DNA from: Branchiostoma floridae
Taxonomy: Eukaryota; Chordata; Leptocardii; Amphioxiformes; Branchiostomatidae
Assembly (NCBI RefSeq): GCF_000003815.2
Contig: NC_049989.1
Coordinates: 14,890,079-14,954,078, forward strand
DNA length: 64,000 bases
Reading direction: 5' to 3'
Notes under the pieces: model-generated
Told to the model about the DNA's origin: nothing
The model's input: the letters and a program-made list of their open reading frames with translations, nothing else
The model's database searches: none
Position numbers and translations under genes: made by a program
Shown: piece by piece, positions 11,304 through 23,660 of the stretch
Layout: the number at the start of each line of letters is the position of its first letter
How positions within the stretch are numbered: position 1 is the first letter of the stretch

Positions 11304-12270
11304 AAAAAATACCAAAGACGTGGTCTACCACTCAACCTACGAGAAAGTAATTGTTCTTGATGGCACGCAGCTTGAGGTTGTCGAGGACTTCAGATACCTA
11401 GGTTGATGGATTGCTACAACAGCGCATTACATCCAGGTAAGAAAAGCCCTTGTTTGGAGCGCCCTCCATGGTATGAGAAGAGTATAGGAGTCAAACATGG
11501 ACAACAAACTCAAGCGAAGACTCCTTGTCTCAACAGTCGTGTGCGTACTTCCGAAAATAGTTTCATCAGGTTGGTAGAACATAGGATATAGGAGAATTCT
11601 ACACAACCAGCAGGTATTTACATTGCTTGCGTTACGATGTCTCTCAGACACCTTTGAAGCATCTAACTGGAGTTCAGCTTCTCACCGCTATATGTAGCCG
11701 ATGTAGGTGGCGCTTTTGCGGTGAGAAAACAATCCCAAACGTGACTAATCTTGTATGCCCCCTCGTCCCGGTTCTGACAAAGGTGTCTGAGAGACCTCGA
11801 AACGTAAGCAATGTAAGTACCTCCTGGTTGTGTAAAAAAGTATTCTCCTATATCCGAGTGCGTACTGGTGTACGGCTCGGAGACCTGGACTCTGGCGGTA
11901 CAAGATGAGAAGTCGCCCGACGGGATGTTCACCAGGATGCTCAGAAGAGTACTAAAACGTCTCCTGGGAGAACCGAGTAAAGAACTCAGTACTCTACGGA
12001 GACTTTCCTAGACTCTCTGAAAAGATGACGCTAGCCACTGTGTCCGACATACAGAACTGATAGCCAGTCAGCTATCCTCTGGGAGCCAACAGAGGGAAGG
12101 GAGAGAGGGGACATAAAGTGCACAACCTACTTTTTTACCTACATCAACAACCTAAAAAGAGATGCCCAACTCAGCAACATCACAGCAGAGCTTTGCTCAC
12201 TCATGGAGGACAGGGCTGAGTGGAGAAGATGGATCCATTGTGACCCGTGATGTCCACGTTCAAGGTTCAA
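11304..12270 (+). mobile_element. Decayed LINE (reverse transcriptase C-terminal part), interrupted
   Basis: Joined across an insertion, the frame reads LDGTQLEVVEDFRYLG*WI, then RKALVWSALHGMRR and STVVCVLVYGSETWTL, followed by SPDGMFTRMLRRVLKRLL. This is the DFKYLGS...LLYGSETWTL...DGCYTRMLR pattern at the C-terminus of a widespread animal non-LTR reverse transcriptase group. Stops occur at the LG*WI position and after RRLS, and the N-terminal part is absent. The sequence after 12100 still shows family-like text, out of frame. A 308-bp element interrupts it at 11550-11857. Confident as a LINE relic; clade not resolved. Confidence 0.7.
11541..11866. mobile_element. 308-bp non-autonomous insertion with inverted arms and 9-bp target duplication
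   Basis: GTGCGTACT occurs at 11541-11549 and again at 11858-11866. Removing one copy and the 308 bp between them restores the LINE frame exactly (TGC GTA CTG GTG TAC). Within the insert, 11583-11656 and 11778-11857 are inverted repeats of ~75 bp (GGATATAGGAGAAT, TACACAACCAG, TACATTGCTT, CTCTCAGACACCTTTG). The right arm contains CTGACAAAGGTGTCT...CTCGAAACG, a damaged hammerhead-like string of the kind seen at 10492-10524. A Penelope-related origin is inferred. Confidence 0.75.
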
Positions 12271-13127
12271 GGGTACCTTTAATCTTCCATGTAATGGTGC
12301 AACTACTGCTGGGCAAAAAGCATGAAAATAAAGAGCAAATTTTTATCGTATCGAATTTTCAACTGTGCTACTGCAGTTTTTAAGTCCCCGAAACCTAACA
12401 CTAACCCTTGAGTCATTCATTATGGCATTCGTATCTGCCATTTGAAAGTATATTTTTCTTATCATAAATGTGCACATAACGCCTCAAGACAAACTCAATG
12501 GAAATTGAAATGGCAAATTAATATACTATGTCATTAAATGCATAATACTGTTATCCCAAAGTCAGTTTATTGGCCTAATGAATTTGCCGGAGGGCGTTTT
12601 TCAGTTCTTATACCGTTGTAGTATTCAACGACGGTGTTAATGGCTTTTTATGAGTCTCTCGCTTCTCAAGGACATAGTAAAATAGGTAATAAAAGTTTTA
12701 AGTAAGAAGAAAATATTACACTGACAAGCGTTAATATGATACACACGCTTGATATCATTTGCGGTCTTCTCTCTTTTCAAGCACTGTACATACAGGGACT
12801 GTTCACAGGCATTCGGGTGGGAGTAGGCAAACCCTCCTCTTCGAGCATACATGATATGTCCCTTGGTGTTTGGCTACTAATGGCTTATGTTGCAAACAAC
12901 AACTTACCATACAGATTATCTACTACTGTTTTGTAACTTTAAAAGAAAATTTAGATTAAGAATGTCGAACGCAGACAGCCAGGTAATAAAATACGCAAGA
13001 TGACTAGTAGATTGAACACGTGACACGGTGATCAATGGATCATAAGTTGTAGAAAGTCTATGGCGCCCCTGTCTAGATTTTTATTGGCGTCATACATATC
13101 TTAGAAACGGTGACTAAAACATGACGT
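12271..13127. other. Non-coding stretch, nothing recognised
   Basis: No exon, repeat end or RNA gene could be supported up to the assembly gap. Confidence 0.4.
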
Positions 13128-13660
13128 NNNNNNNNNNNNNNNNNNNNNNNNNNNNNNNNNNNNNNNNNNNNNNNNNNNNNNNNNNNNNNNNNNNNNNNNN
13201 NNNNNNNNNNNNNNNNNNNNNNNNNNNNNNNNNNNNNNNNNNNNNNNNNNNNNNNNNNNNNNNNNNNNNNNNNNNNNNNNNNNNNNNNNNNNNNNNNNNN
13301 NNNNNNNNNNNNNNNNNNNNNNNNNNNNNNNNNNNNNNNNNNNNNNNNNNNNNNNNNNNNNNNNNNNNNNNNNNNNNNNNNNNNNNNNNNNNNNNNNNNN
13401 NNNNNNNNNNNNNNNNNNNNNNNNNNNNNNNNNNNNNNNNNNNNNNNNNNNNNNNNNNNNNNNNNNNNNNNNNNNNNNNNNNNNNNNNNNNNNNNNNNNN
13501 NNNNNNNNNNNNNNNNNNNNNNNNNNNNNNNNNNNNNNNNNNNNNNNNNNNNNNNNNNNNNNNNNNNNNNNNNNNNNNNNNNNNNNNNNNNNNNNNNNNN
13601 NNNNNNNNNNNNNNNNNNNNNNNNNNNNNNNNNNNNNNNNNNNNNNNNNNNNNNNNNNNN
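13128..13660. other. Assembly gap (533 N)
   Basis: Unknown sequence. Reading frames crossing it have no meaning. Confidence 0.99.
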
Positions 13661-13874
13661 CTACACTAACTACGGAAGGCTGAGCCACAGGTGACTGGAT
13701 TCCAGGGTTAAGCTCTTGGAGTTACTTAACTGTTGTAGGAGCAGAGGAAGGGCTCGCCCTCTGTGCTTTAGTTCTGCTTTCAGTCGACATAGTGTCTTCC
13801 ATTAGGTGCCTTGTATCTGCTGGAGCCTTAGTATTGAGAATTCAAGGGTCTTTAGATCAATCCAGTAATGTATT

Positions 13875-14940
13875 TACCTCCATGAAAAAATGGAGGTATA
13901 GTTTTTGGTGTGTCTGTGTGTGTGTCTGTGTGTGTGTCTGTCTGTGTGTCCGCATATTTGTGGTCAGCATAACTCATGAAGGGTTGGGTGGATTGGTTTC
14001 ATACTCGGTGTGTTGGTAGTGTGTGATGAAAGCTGGAAATGATTAGATTTTGGGCCCCCTAGCGGCTCCCCTTGGTACTGCAGCGCAACTTCCGGTTTTG
14101 CTATCTCGGTGTTCTGAACATGCTATGGTCACGATTTTTCAGTATTAGATAGCTCTTGTGCTCAGGAAGAAATGACATAAGTTTGGCCCCCCTAGCGTCT
14201 AGTTATGGGATAGCAGGGGCATTTTTGTCAAAAACTTCTGAAGAGGATAACTCAAGAAGGGAACAACGGATTTTCATCATTTTTGGTATGTAGGTACCTT
14301 AGACAATGTTTTACAAGATAAGATACTAATTATGCAAAATAGGAGTACATTTGCATAATTAATGAGAATATTCTATCATAGCAGTTTTTCAATGTATCTC
14401 TTGTTCCAGACATGCTATGGTCTTGACATTTCGGTGGTAGATAGCTTTTAGCGCCATAAACAAGTGGGGCAAGTTTCAGCCCCCTAACATTTAATTGTGG
14501 AACTGCAGGGGTGTTTTTGTCAAGACACTCCAAAGAGGATAACTGCAGAAAGGAACAACGGATTGCCTGCATTTTAGGCATGCAGGTAGCTTAGGCAAAG
14601 ATGTTCATAATGATATACATGTTATGTAAATGAGGAATTTATTTGCATAATTAATGAGGAAATTGTATAGTTCCATTGTTTTCAATAACTGGACCTCAAT
14701 ACATGTAACACATTGTTGATTATGATAGGTGGAATATAAGCAGATACCAAATATGGTAATGAGGAACTTATTTGCATAATTTATGCAAAAATTGCAAAAC
14801 CACTTTATGATTGATAATGGGAATTTTATAATTGTGACATATGTACGTTATTCAATGATTAACAACACCATGCATAAATTATGTTAATGTTTTAGTCAAT
14901 TGCATGGAATTTACGCAAGCTCTAAATTTTCATGGAGGTA
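13875..14940 (+). mobile_element. Full-length dispersed repeat with TACCTCCATGAAAA termini
   Basis: It starts TACCTCCATGAAAA and ends TTTTCATGGAGGTA, perfect 14-base inverted ends. A GTGTCT microsatellite follows the left end (13910-13950). Inside, two related segments repeat the phrases GCCCCCTAGC, ACTGCAG, TTTTTGTCAA and GAGGATAACT, then GGAACAACGGATT (about 14180-14300 and 14480-14580). Several TTTGCATAATTAATGAG-like blocks follow. No intact ORF. Diverged relatives lie at 8401-8830, 9446-9900 and 42110-42990. Confidence 0.75.
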
Positions 14941-15023
14941 TGAGGTCGTCGAACTCTAGTTAGTAGCTGGAGGAACTGTTACCGTACGTAGGTTCAGAAA
15001 GGCTCTGTGGGGGAGCTATGGGA

Positions 15024-15207
15024 TACTGTAAATGCATTTAAGTTCGCGGAGATTTCATTTAACGGTAGCGGGAGCAAGGACTTTTCGCGGTGGTTTTAAT
15101 TTCGCGGTAGTACCATGCACTGTAGTCTCTTACTGCCATGGAAAATGTTCGCGGTGGTTTTAAGTTCGCGGTGTTAAACCACCGCGAAAATTTATGCATT
15201 TACAGTA
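15024..15207. mobile_element. MITE family 3 (CGCGGT-rich), copy 4
   Basis: The ends are TACTGTAAATGCATTTAAGT and TATGCATTTACAGTA. The interior has TTCGCGGTGGTTTTAATTTC and TTCGCGGTGGTTTTAAGTTC, closed by AAACCACCGCGAAAA. Confidence 0.85.
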
Positions 15208-17949
15208 TGTTACCACATTCACAGGCAAGTGGCAAAACAACCCAAGAAAAAAAGTTGCCATATCAAAGTATCAACTGTCATTGGCAACGATAAGACAAGG
15301 GAAGTCTCTTTAACCCCATGTTTATTCACGCGTCCCTAAGAATGGTTCTATGGTGAGCTGGCCATGGGGCTTTTTGTCAATCCCGTAGGAGAGAAAAACA
15401 ACCGTAACACCGGTGAGGTCAATAAAGGTGACTTAGGCCACACCAGTTTTATTTCTTGTTTCTCGGCTTTCCCGACCCTATTTTCTCTGATGTGAGAAAA
15501 AAATTCAAATATATGGCCACACATTGTGCTGACAAAATTTCACTGCCTCTCCTTTCTCAAATTAACTATGGGCCTCAAATTCCAGTAGCGGTACGTTTAT
15601 CATGTTTCTTCAAACTTTGGACTTTGCCACCAGGGACACATAGATAAAGCAGGTTTGAAAAAAATTTTTGGCTCATTCCTTTTCGTTTGAAGAGTATATA
15701 AGGTCCATTTGGAATTCCCAATCGGAACGGCCCCGAATGTGGCACGAATTTTGCAAATACTTCTTTCCGGCTGGTCCTGCTTGATTCCTGCTAATTTGGT
15801 TTCAGTGTGAAGGCCCTATAACTTTACACCTATGACGTCAATACATGGGACTAATCAAAGTATAAAATGTCATTGACGAGTAAACAGTAAATAAAGCATT
15901 TGTACGCAAAAGCTCTAACCCCACCTTTATCCATGTTTCATAGTGATTGATTTTGTTGTTTACTAGGATTGTCAATCTCAAAGAAGCGTTGAAAAACAAC
16001 CATGAGGTCAACAAGATAAAGAGATTAAAATACCAGATGACACCAACGAAAATGAGTCCGATTAAATCCCTTTAAATTCACTTTTATCCATGTGCTCTTT
16101 CAAGCGCATGAGAGCAAGTCCGTAAATAGGTATGTATGATATTCAAAGCAGATATAGAAAATGTCAAAGTACTCAGAAATAAATCAAAACTAGAAAGGCC
16201 GACATTTGCTTAAGAGCAAATACAGCATATTTCAGCCATACCCCTTCCCACGCAACATTGGACTGTTCCAAATCACCCCTGCGCAAAAATGGAACATCCT
16301 CTTAACAGTACATTATCCCCCAAAGTGGACTGGTATTGTGAATTGATTCCAGGTAAAAACAGAGCTTGCTTCTATTTTTCAGAAAATGACAATAATCACA
16401 CCTTCCATTCAGAAAATTTTCATCATGACTGAAAATTGTTGAATGATTTCATGTAATGTCATTAACAATTTTCAGTACGATAACTAGGTGTAAGTTTAAA
16501 AAAGTATAAGCTCCTTGTGATGTGGGTACATTTATTATTGCAGTGAACTTTTTTTATTCAAGTAGGGCATACGATTTAATAATTATCAAGCAGGTGCAGG
16601 TACTGTAGGAGCGTTTGTTTTCTTCAAGCTGTAAAACTGTTAAACTGTTTTACTTTGTATGCAATCAGCCATCGAGCCTATTCTTATTTTAGTTTAACAA
16701 CTTCCTGCCAGACCCGGAAGATACGATTGAACCTTGTTCGAGGATTTATTTTCGTCTGTCTGGTCAGTCTGTTCATACCCTGGCGCTGAGAGTGTTTTAT
16801 TGGGCTGAAACTCTGGCAGTTTAAAGTTACTTACAATTTAAATGTTCAAAGTTTATGTCAAACAACAACAGCACTAGGAAATGTGGCCACTATAGACAGG
16901 TGGTCACTATAGAGAAAATGCTGATCTATTGACTAGGAGCCATACGTTACACATGATTTCAGTACACTGATCATTAATCATATAAACATTGCACAGGTAA
17001 GCCAATTGTTTAGATGTACAATTAAGTTCAAATAATTCTGAAGAGAAATATTGATGAGAAAATAATCATTCTCGCCACTGTCTAACTTATAATTACGTAT
17101 CAAAACTAAACGCAGATTTTCTAACTAACGCACCTTTCGCCGACTTCATCAAAGGACCGCCGGCTATCAATCAAACACGGCTGTTGATTAGACTTAGAGT
17201 TTCAAACAGTCATGTGCTGTGTGCCAGTTGACAGCGAACTTCATGCTACGTGATGTTTTACATTGCTTGAACCTTCTTTCCTACAGCGGTGCTTCTACAA
17301 AATATTTAGACTGTAACACTGAGTCCCACATGTTTTATAGAATAGAATTTGACGCAGAACAGCCACAGCACGAAAACAACTATTTAAGCAAAGTTTCAGA
17401 GATACGTATAAAAACCTTAAAGGCGAAGAAATATTTCAGAAGATTTTAAGATCTATTAAAGGCATCGGAAACATACATCTGGCCTTTTCAAAAGATTTCA
17501 GCGTTTGTAAATGTAACTTAATCTGTCGTGTTTCTTTACGTGAATTTTACATGTATTTTAGTAAGCCGAAAAGACAACTTAAATGTCTCAAAAAGTTATA
17601 AAAAATAATCCGTTTTACTGTTTTACCACTGTGGTAATATTTCAAGTTTTTAAATATAAAACTGACAAATACCGTTTCTCTAGATCTGTTTACCAAACTT
17701 ACCTCGGCTATGTCAAATATGATAAGCCTTTGTCTGGCGTTTGATAAAGCATTGCGTCATCTGTTTTAAACAGTGACAAGATTTACTGTCAAAACTGACA
17801 ATTGCGTTTTCCGGGACAAAATGTTATGTTAATACCTCAGAAAAGTCAAATACAATATTCTTCTATGTTGTTTGTTCCGAAAGCATATGATGTATTCGAT
17901 CTTTGAATCCGCGCAATTGTTGATTCTTATATGCGCTCCCTTACGTTAC
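15208..17949. other. Non-coding stretch, nothing firm
   Basis: No exon or TE end is recognised. At 16880-16915 GGTCACTATAGA is repeated (TGGCCACTATAGACAGG, TGGTCACTATAGAGAAA). The frame at 17219-17449 has no recognisable domain. Confidence 0.35.
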
Positions 17950-20235
17950 ATGATATGCTGCGTTTTTCTGTTGAATATACGGCATCTGTAATCTATTTCG
18001 AACCACCGTTTACGCAAAGAAGGGGGGGCTTCCCCCGTTTAGCTTATATGATGCCAAGAGGTATATGAAATGTTGCGTATTTCTGTTAAACATACGACAT
18101 GTTTAATCTTTGAATCAAGGCAGTTTAAGCGAACATGGGGAGACCTCCTACGTTTAGCTTATGTTGCCAAAACGTATATAAAATGTTGCGTATTACTGTA
18201 AAACACACGACATGTTTAATCTTTGAATCCGCTCAGTTTATGCAAACAAGGGGAGACCTCCCCCGTTTAGCTTATATGTTGCCAAAACGTATATAAAATT
18301 TTGCGTATTTCTGTTAAACATACGACATGTTTAATCTTTGAATCCGCGCAGTTTAAGCGAACTAGGGGAGACCTCCCCCGTTTAGCTTATATGTTGCCAA
18401 AACGTACATGAAATGTTGCGTATTTCTGTTGAACATACGACATGTTTAATCTTTGAATCCGCGCAGTTTAAACGAACTAGGGGAGACCTCCCCCGTTTAA
18501 CTTATATGTTGTCAAGACGTATATGAAATGTTGGGTATTTCTGTTGAACATACGACATTTTAAATCTTTGAATCCGTGCACTTTTAAGCGAACACGGGGA
18601 GACCTCCCCCGTTTAGCTTATATGTTGCCAAAACGTATATAAAATTTTGCGTATTTCTGTTGAACATACGACATGTTTAATCTTTGAATCCGCGCAGTTT
18701 AAGCGAACTAGGGGAGACCTCCCCCGTTTAGCTTATATGTTGTCAAAACGTACATGAAATGTTGCGTATTTCTGTTGAACATACGACATGTTTAATCTCT
18801 GAATCCGCACAGTTTAAGCGAACTAGGGGAGACCTTCCCTGTTTAGCTTATATGTTGCCAAAACGTACATGAAATGTTGCGTATTTCTGTTGAACATACG
18901 ACATGTTTAATCTTTGAATCCGCGCAGTTTAAACGAAGTAGGGGAGACCTCCCCCGTTTAACTTATATGTTGTCAAGACGTGTATGAAATGTTGGGTATT
19001 TCTGTTGAACATACGGCATTTTTAATCTTTGAATCCGTGCACTTTTAAGCGAACACGGGGAGACCTCCCCCGTTTAGCTTATATGCTGCCAAAACGTATA
19101 TAAAATTTTGCGTATTTCTGTTAAACATACGACATGTTTAATCTTTGAATCCGCGCAGTTTAAGCGAACTAGGGGAGACCTCCCCCGTTTAGCTTATATG
19201 TTGTCAAAACGTATATGAAATGATGTGTATTTCTGTTGAACATACGACATGTTTAATCTTTGAATCCGCGCAGTTTAAGCGAACTAGGGGAGACCTCCCC
19301 CGTTTAGCTTATATGTTGCCAAAACGTACATGAAATGTTGCGTATTTCTGTTGAACATACGACATGTTTAATCTTTGAATCCGCGCAGTTTATGCAAACA
19401 AGGGGAGACCTCCCCCATTTAGCTTATATGTTGTCAAGACGTATATGAAATGTTGGGTATTTCTGTTGAACATACGACAAGTTTAATCTTTGAATCCGTG
19501 CACTTTTAAGCGAACACGGGGAGACCTCCCCCGTTTAGCTTATATGTTGCCAAAACGTATATAAAATTTTGCGTATTTCTGTTAAACATACGACATGTTT
19601 AATCTTTGAATCCGCGCAGTTTAAGCGAACACGGGGAGACCTCCCCCGTTTAGCTTATATGCTGTCAAAACGTATATGAAATGTTGTGTATTTCTGTTGA
19701 ACATACGACATGTTTAATCTTTGAATCCGCGCAGTTTAAGCGAACTAGGGGAGACCTCCTCCGTTTAGCTTATATGTTGCCAAAACGTACATGAAATGTT
19801 GCGTATTTCTGTTGAACATACGACCTGTTTAATCTTTGAATCCGCGCAGTTTAAGCGAACACGGGGAGACCTCCCCCGTTTAGCTTATATGTTGCCAAAA
19901 CGTATATGAGATGTTGCGTATTTCTGTTGAACACACGACATGTTTAATCTTTGAATCCGCGCAGTTTAAGCAAACTAGGGGAGACCTCTCCCGTTTAGCT
20001 TATATGTTACCAAAACGTACATGAAATGTTGCGTATTTCTGTTGAACATACGACCTGTTTAATCTTTGAATCCGCGCAGTTTAAGCGAACACGGGGAGAC
20101 CTCCACCGTTTAGCTTATATGTTGCCAAAACGTATATGAAATGTTGCGTTTTTCTGTTGAACATACAACATATTTAATCTTTGAATCCGCGCACTTTTAA
20201 GCGAATACGGTGAGACCTCCCCCGTTAAAAGCTCC
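17950..20235. repeat. 115-bp satellite array, about 20 units, with 461-bp higher-order period
   Basis: The unit runs CATGTTTAATCTTTGAATCC, GCGCAGTTTAAGCGAAC, GGGGAGACCTCCCC, GTTTAGCTTATATGTTGCC, AAAACGTATATGAAATG, TTGCGTATTTCTGTTGAAC. Identical landmarks recur every 115 bp (for example 18326 and 18441). A variant unit (GTGCACTTTTAAGCG) recurs at 18576, 19037 and 19498, and TTGGGTATTT at 18531, 18992 and 19453. Both are spaced exactly 461 bp, so blocks of four units were amplified together. The leftmost units (17950-18060) and the last one are the most diverged, as is usual at array edges. No ORF. Confidence 0.95.
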
Positions 20236-21239
20236 TTGGTTTAGCTTATACTTTTGTGTAGTGAGTGGTGTTTAATAATGATATTTTTCTTACTATTAAA
20301 CGGCGAGCATTTCTTACTACAAGTAAATGTACGAATGATTTCTTTATCTACAAGCAAGCGTCAAGAAAGAACAGTCTGGACACACAGGTAGTGTCTTCCC
20401 GTGTTGCTCGTGTTTGTTTTGGTTATTGTGATATGCTTGGGCAGGCTAGATGTAAATTTATTCAGCGTTAATTCGTACGCGCAATCCGCATGGGGCGCGC
20501 CTCCTTCTGTGGCCGGCATACTATACATACACAGCGGCTGTGTCATGTGATAGGATGTATCCAATGGCAGAAAAGAGTGGGGTGTTCAAATTTACCATAC
20601 CACAAGGAACGGTTATTTTCCAGGCGCTCATTTGAAAAGAAGTATTGAAGAAAGTTTGGACCTGTTCTAACCCGCAAGTTGTGGCCGTGACACTGCTGTT
20701 ACCGCCTAGGACCCCCGGTGACGGAATTTGACGCAAAGATAGTAGGTTGCTATCATTCTGTACAAGTTGATGTTGTTGGAAATCGACACAGAATGGGAAA
20801 TCACGACCTTTGTACCATCCGGATTAATAGAAGCCTAGACTGCAAGCTGAACATGTTTCGCGTCCAAATAATCCAAGAGTCCAAGACCATCCAACAACAC
20901 GAGTCATATCGGCCACTACTCTTGATCTTACCGGATTCTTATTCCTGTGGTGGCCAGATGGAACTGTGCTCTTTTTAACTTACGCCGTGACGCTTCGCCC
21001 GACACTGGAAATGGGACTGTGGACTTAGATGCTGCACGGAATTGCACAGCCGTTGTGATTGCTTCAACTGCCGACTACATCAGAATGATAGGCCACAAAT
21101 ACCTAGTAGGCTGTAGTTTTTTTTTACTTTTCCATGTAATATTTTCTCGTAGTTCAATAAAATTTCAAAGTTTCATCCATTGTATTTTCTTGCTTGAAAA
21201 CTTGCTTATGATTAACTTTATCCCGCTAAAATGACACTT
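20236..21239. other. Spacer between tandem arrays
   Basis: The frames at 20718-20978 and 20947-21234 overlap and show no recognisable domain. No splice-supported exon could be defined. Confidence 0.35.
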
Positions 21240-22210
21240 ATCCACACCTTATAATCACCTTAATGCACACGTATATGAGACGTAGAAAGGGAACTTTAAA
21301 CATGTCTTAAGAGTGTTTTAGTATGTATTTATGACAACTTTTAGCTGCTAAAAGGACAAATATAGACACATTAAAATCCTCTTAATGCGCATGTATATGA
21401 GACGTAAAGAGGCTTCAGAGAAGATAAAAGGGAACTTTAAACATGTATTAAGGGTGTTTTTATAAGTGTTTATGACAACTTTAAGCTGCTAAAAGGGCAA
21501 TAATACACATCTTATAAACATCTTAATGCACACGTATATGAGACGTAAAAAGACTTAAGAGGAAATAAACGTGAACTTTAAACATGTATTGAGGGTGTTT
21601 TAATAAGTGTTTATGACATCTTTAAGCTGCTAAAAGGGCACCAATACACAAAGTATAAGCATCTTAATGCACACGTATATGACAAGTATAAAGGCTTCAG
21701 AAGAAATAAACGTGAACTTTAAACATGTATTAAGGGCGTTTTAATAATCATTTACGAAATATTTAAGCTACTGAAAGGCAACTTAAAAAACCGGAAAATA
21801 CGGATCTATAAGCACCTAATGATCATCTTTACGCACACGTAAATGAGCCGTAACGATGTTTAAAGTTTTATGAAACGTAATATTTAATTGCAATTTAAAT
21901 GAGTTTTAATAAACATTTACAACATCTTTAAGCTGCTGAAAGGCAACTTAAAAAAACGGAAAATACGGACCTATCCGCACCTATAAGCCACCTAATGATC
22001 ATCTTTACGCACACGTAAATAAGCCGTAACAATGCTTAAAGTTTTATAAACGTAATATTTAAATGCAATTTAAATGAGTTTTAGTAATTATTTACAACAA
22101 CTTTAAGCTGCCGAAAGGCAACTTAAAAAACCGGAAAATACGGACCTATCAGCACCTACGTAAAGACTACGTAACGCCAATCTTTACGTACTCGTATAAG
22201 AGATGTATAG
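21240..22210. repeat. Diverged tandem array, 120-176-bp units, about 7 copies
   Basis: Each unit carries TAATGCACACGTATATGAGACG or a variant (CTTTACGCACACGTAAATGAG), then AACTTTAAACATGTATTAAG, GTTTATGACAACTTTAAGC and TGCTAAAAGGGCAA. The CACACGTA landmark lies at about 21265, 21387, 21528, 21669, 21833 and 22009, so units lengthen from left to right. The right units gain AAAACCGGAAAATACGGA. Confidence 0.85.
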
Positions 22211-22349
22211 ATCCGTAAAGAAGGAAAATACGTCAACGTTAAGCATCATTTAAGCATGCTTAAATTCCGTTTTTCGTGCCGTGAGCGTTTTTTGCTGGGT
22301 ATTTTTCTTGAAACATGTCCGTGGGAATACCAGCGAGGCGGCGACGTAG

Positions 22350-23660
22350 GGATATCAGACCGTCAACAAAAGTCGCACTGCGGCTAACGGCGCAGCGAAG
22401 ATACTAGCGCTATAAATAAGCGCTTCAACTAAGGATGGCAACCCGTAAAATATTTTTGTATACTGTTGAGCTAAGTAAAGTTTGTTGTTTATGAGGTTTT
22501 AGTTGTCTTTGAAGCTTTGACCCGAAATATTTTAAAGTCAAACTGCTGAAGAGAAGTAAGTGACTGCTACGATTATCGTAGATATGGCCCTAAAAAAACT
22601 GATAAAAGAAGCCTTCTCAATAGTCTAAAATGCAAGAGCTTCCGGGGGGGCTTCGCCCACCTGGGTCCCCCCCACAGTGGCCCTGCCCCTGGACCCCGCC
22701 AGGGACATTCGGCGGCCCCCGGACCCCTGTCCGACGCTTTGAAAAAATCCTGGCGAGAAGTCTGTACGGCCTGAGTCTTCAAGTTAACGTATTGTGTGGT
22801 CCCGCTTATGAATATGAATTAGCCTTCGCTTTCCTCTTCGCTGATTGGCTGAACCATTAATTGAATTAACTCTTCCTGCCGGCTAGACGCAGGTGCAGAT
22901 GTCGGCTCTGTGGGGTGAACGTCCGAAAGGTCATGGCATGGAGAACGAAAGAAAACCAATTTCCCCTAAAAAAAGTGCTGTAATTAAGCCTTTTACAGTA
23001 CTTTATGCCAAAAAATTTACTTGGATCATTTTACCAACTATCTTATGCCTATCTATACCAAATGTTACTCATACCAGGGTACAGGGGTGCAAAATATACC
23101 GTTATAAGACCGTCAACAACAGTCGCACGGAGCTAACAGCGCAGCGAAAATACCATCGCTAGCGTTTCAACTTCGGATAACAAGTTATAAGTACTGTTGG
23201 ACTCAGTAACGTTAAAGTTTGTTTCTAGTTGCCTTTGGCGGTTTGACCTGAAATAGTGTTACCCTAAACTCCTGAAGAGAAGTTAAGTGACTGCTGCGAT
23301 TATCATAGATATGCCCCTAAGAACTGATACAATATAAAGCCTTCTGGATAGTCTAAAATGCGAGAGCCTTAGGCGGGCTTCGCTCCCCCTGGCGGGAACA
23401 CTGCTATATATGGGATCATGAGGCCCCGCTTATGAATATTAATTAGCCTTTGGCCTCCTCTTCGCTGATTGGCTAGGTCTTTGATTCAATTAACTCTCCG
23501 GCTGACGCGCACAGGTGTGGCTCTGTGCGGGGTCACGGAAGGTCACGTCAGGAGGCCAAAAGAAAACAAATTTCCCCTCAGAAAAGTGCCAAAATTAATC
23601 ATTTTAAAGTTGTTTATGTCAAAAATTTTACTTGAATCTTGTTACCAAGTATCTAATGCC
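22350..23660. repeat. ~750-bp tandem segmental duplication
   Basis: 22350-22990 and 23100-23650 share a long ordered series: AGACCGTCAACAA, AGTCGCAC, GCGCAGCGAA, GTGACTGCT, CGATTATC, AAGCCTTCT, ATAGTCTAAAATGC, GGGCTTCGC, CCGCTTATGAATAT, CTCTTCGCTGATTGGCT, then AGAAAAC.AATTTCCCCT. The copies differ by many substitutions and indels. The 163-bp array follows the second copy, and one partial unit of it follows the first (23060-23100). Confidence 0.8.

Noticed and set aside
13101-13688. Long frames across the 533-N gap
   Set aside because: They consist of unknown bases; there is no evidence of coding on either flank.
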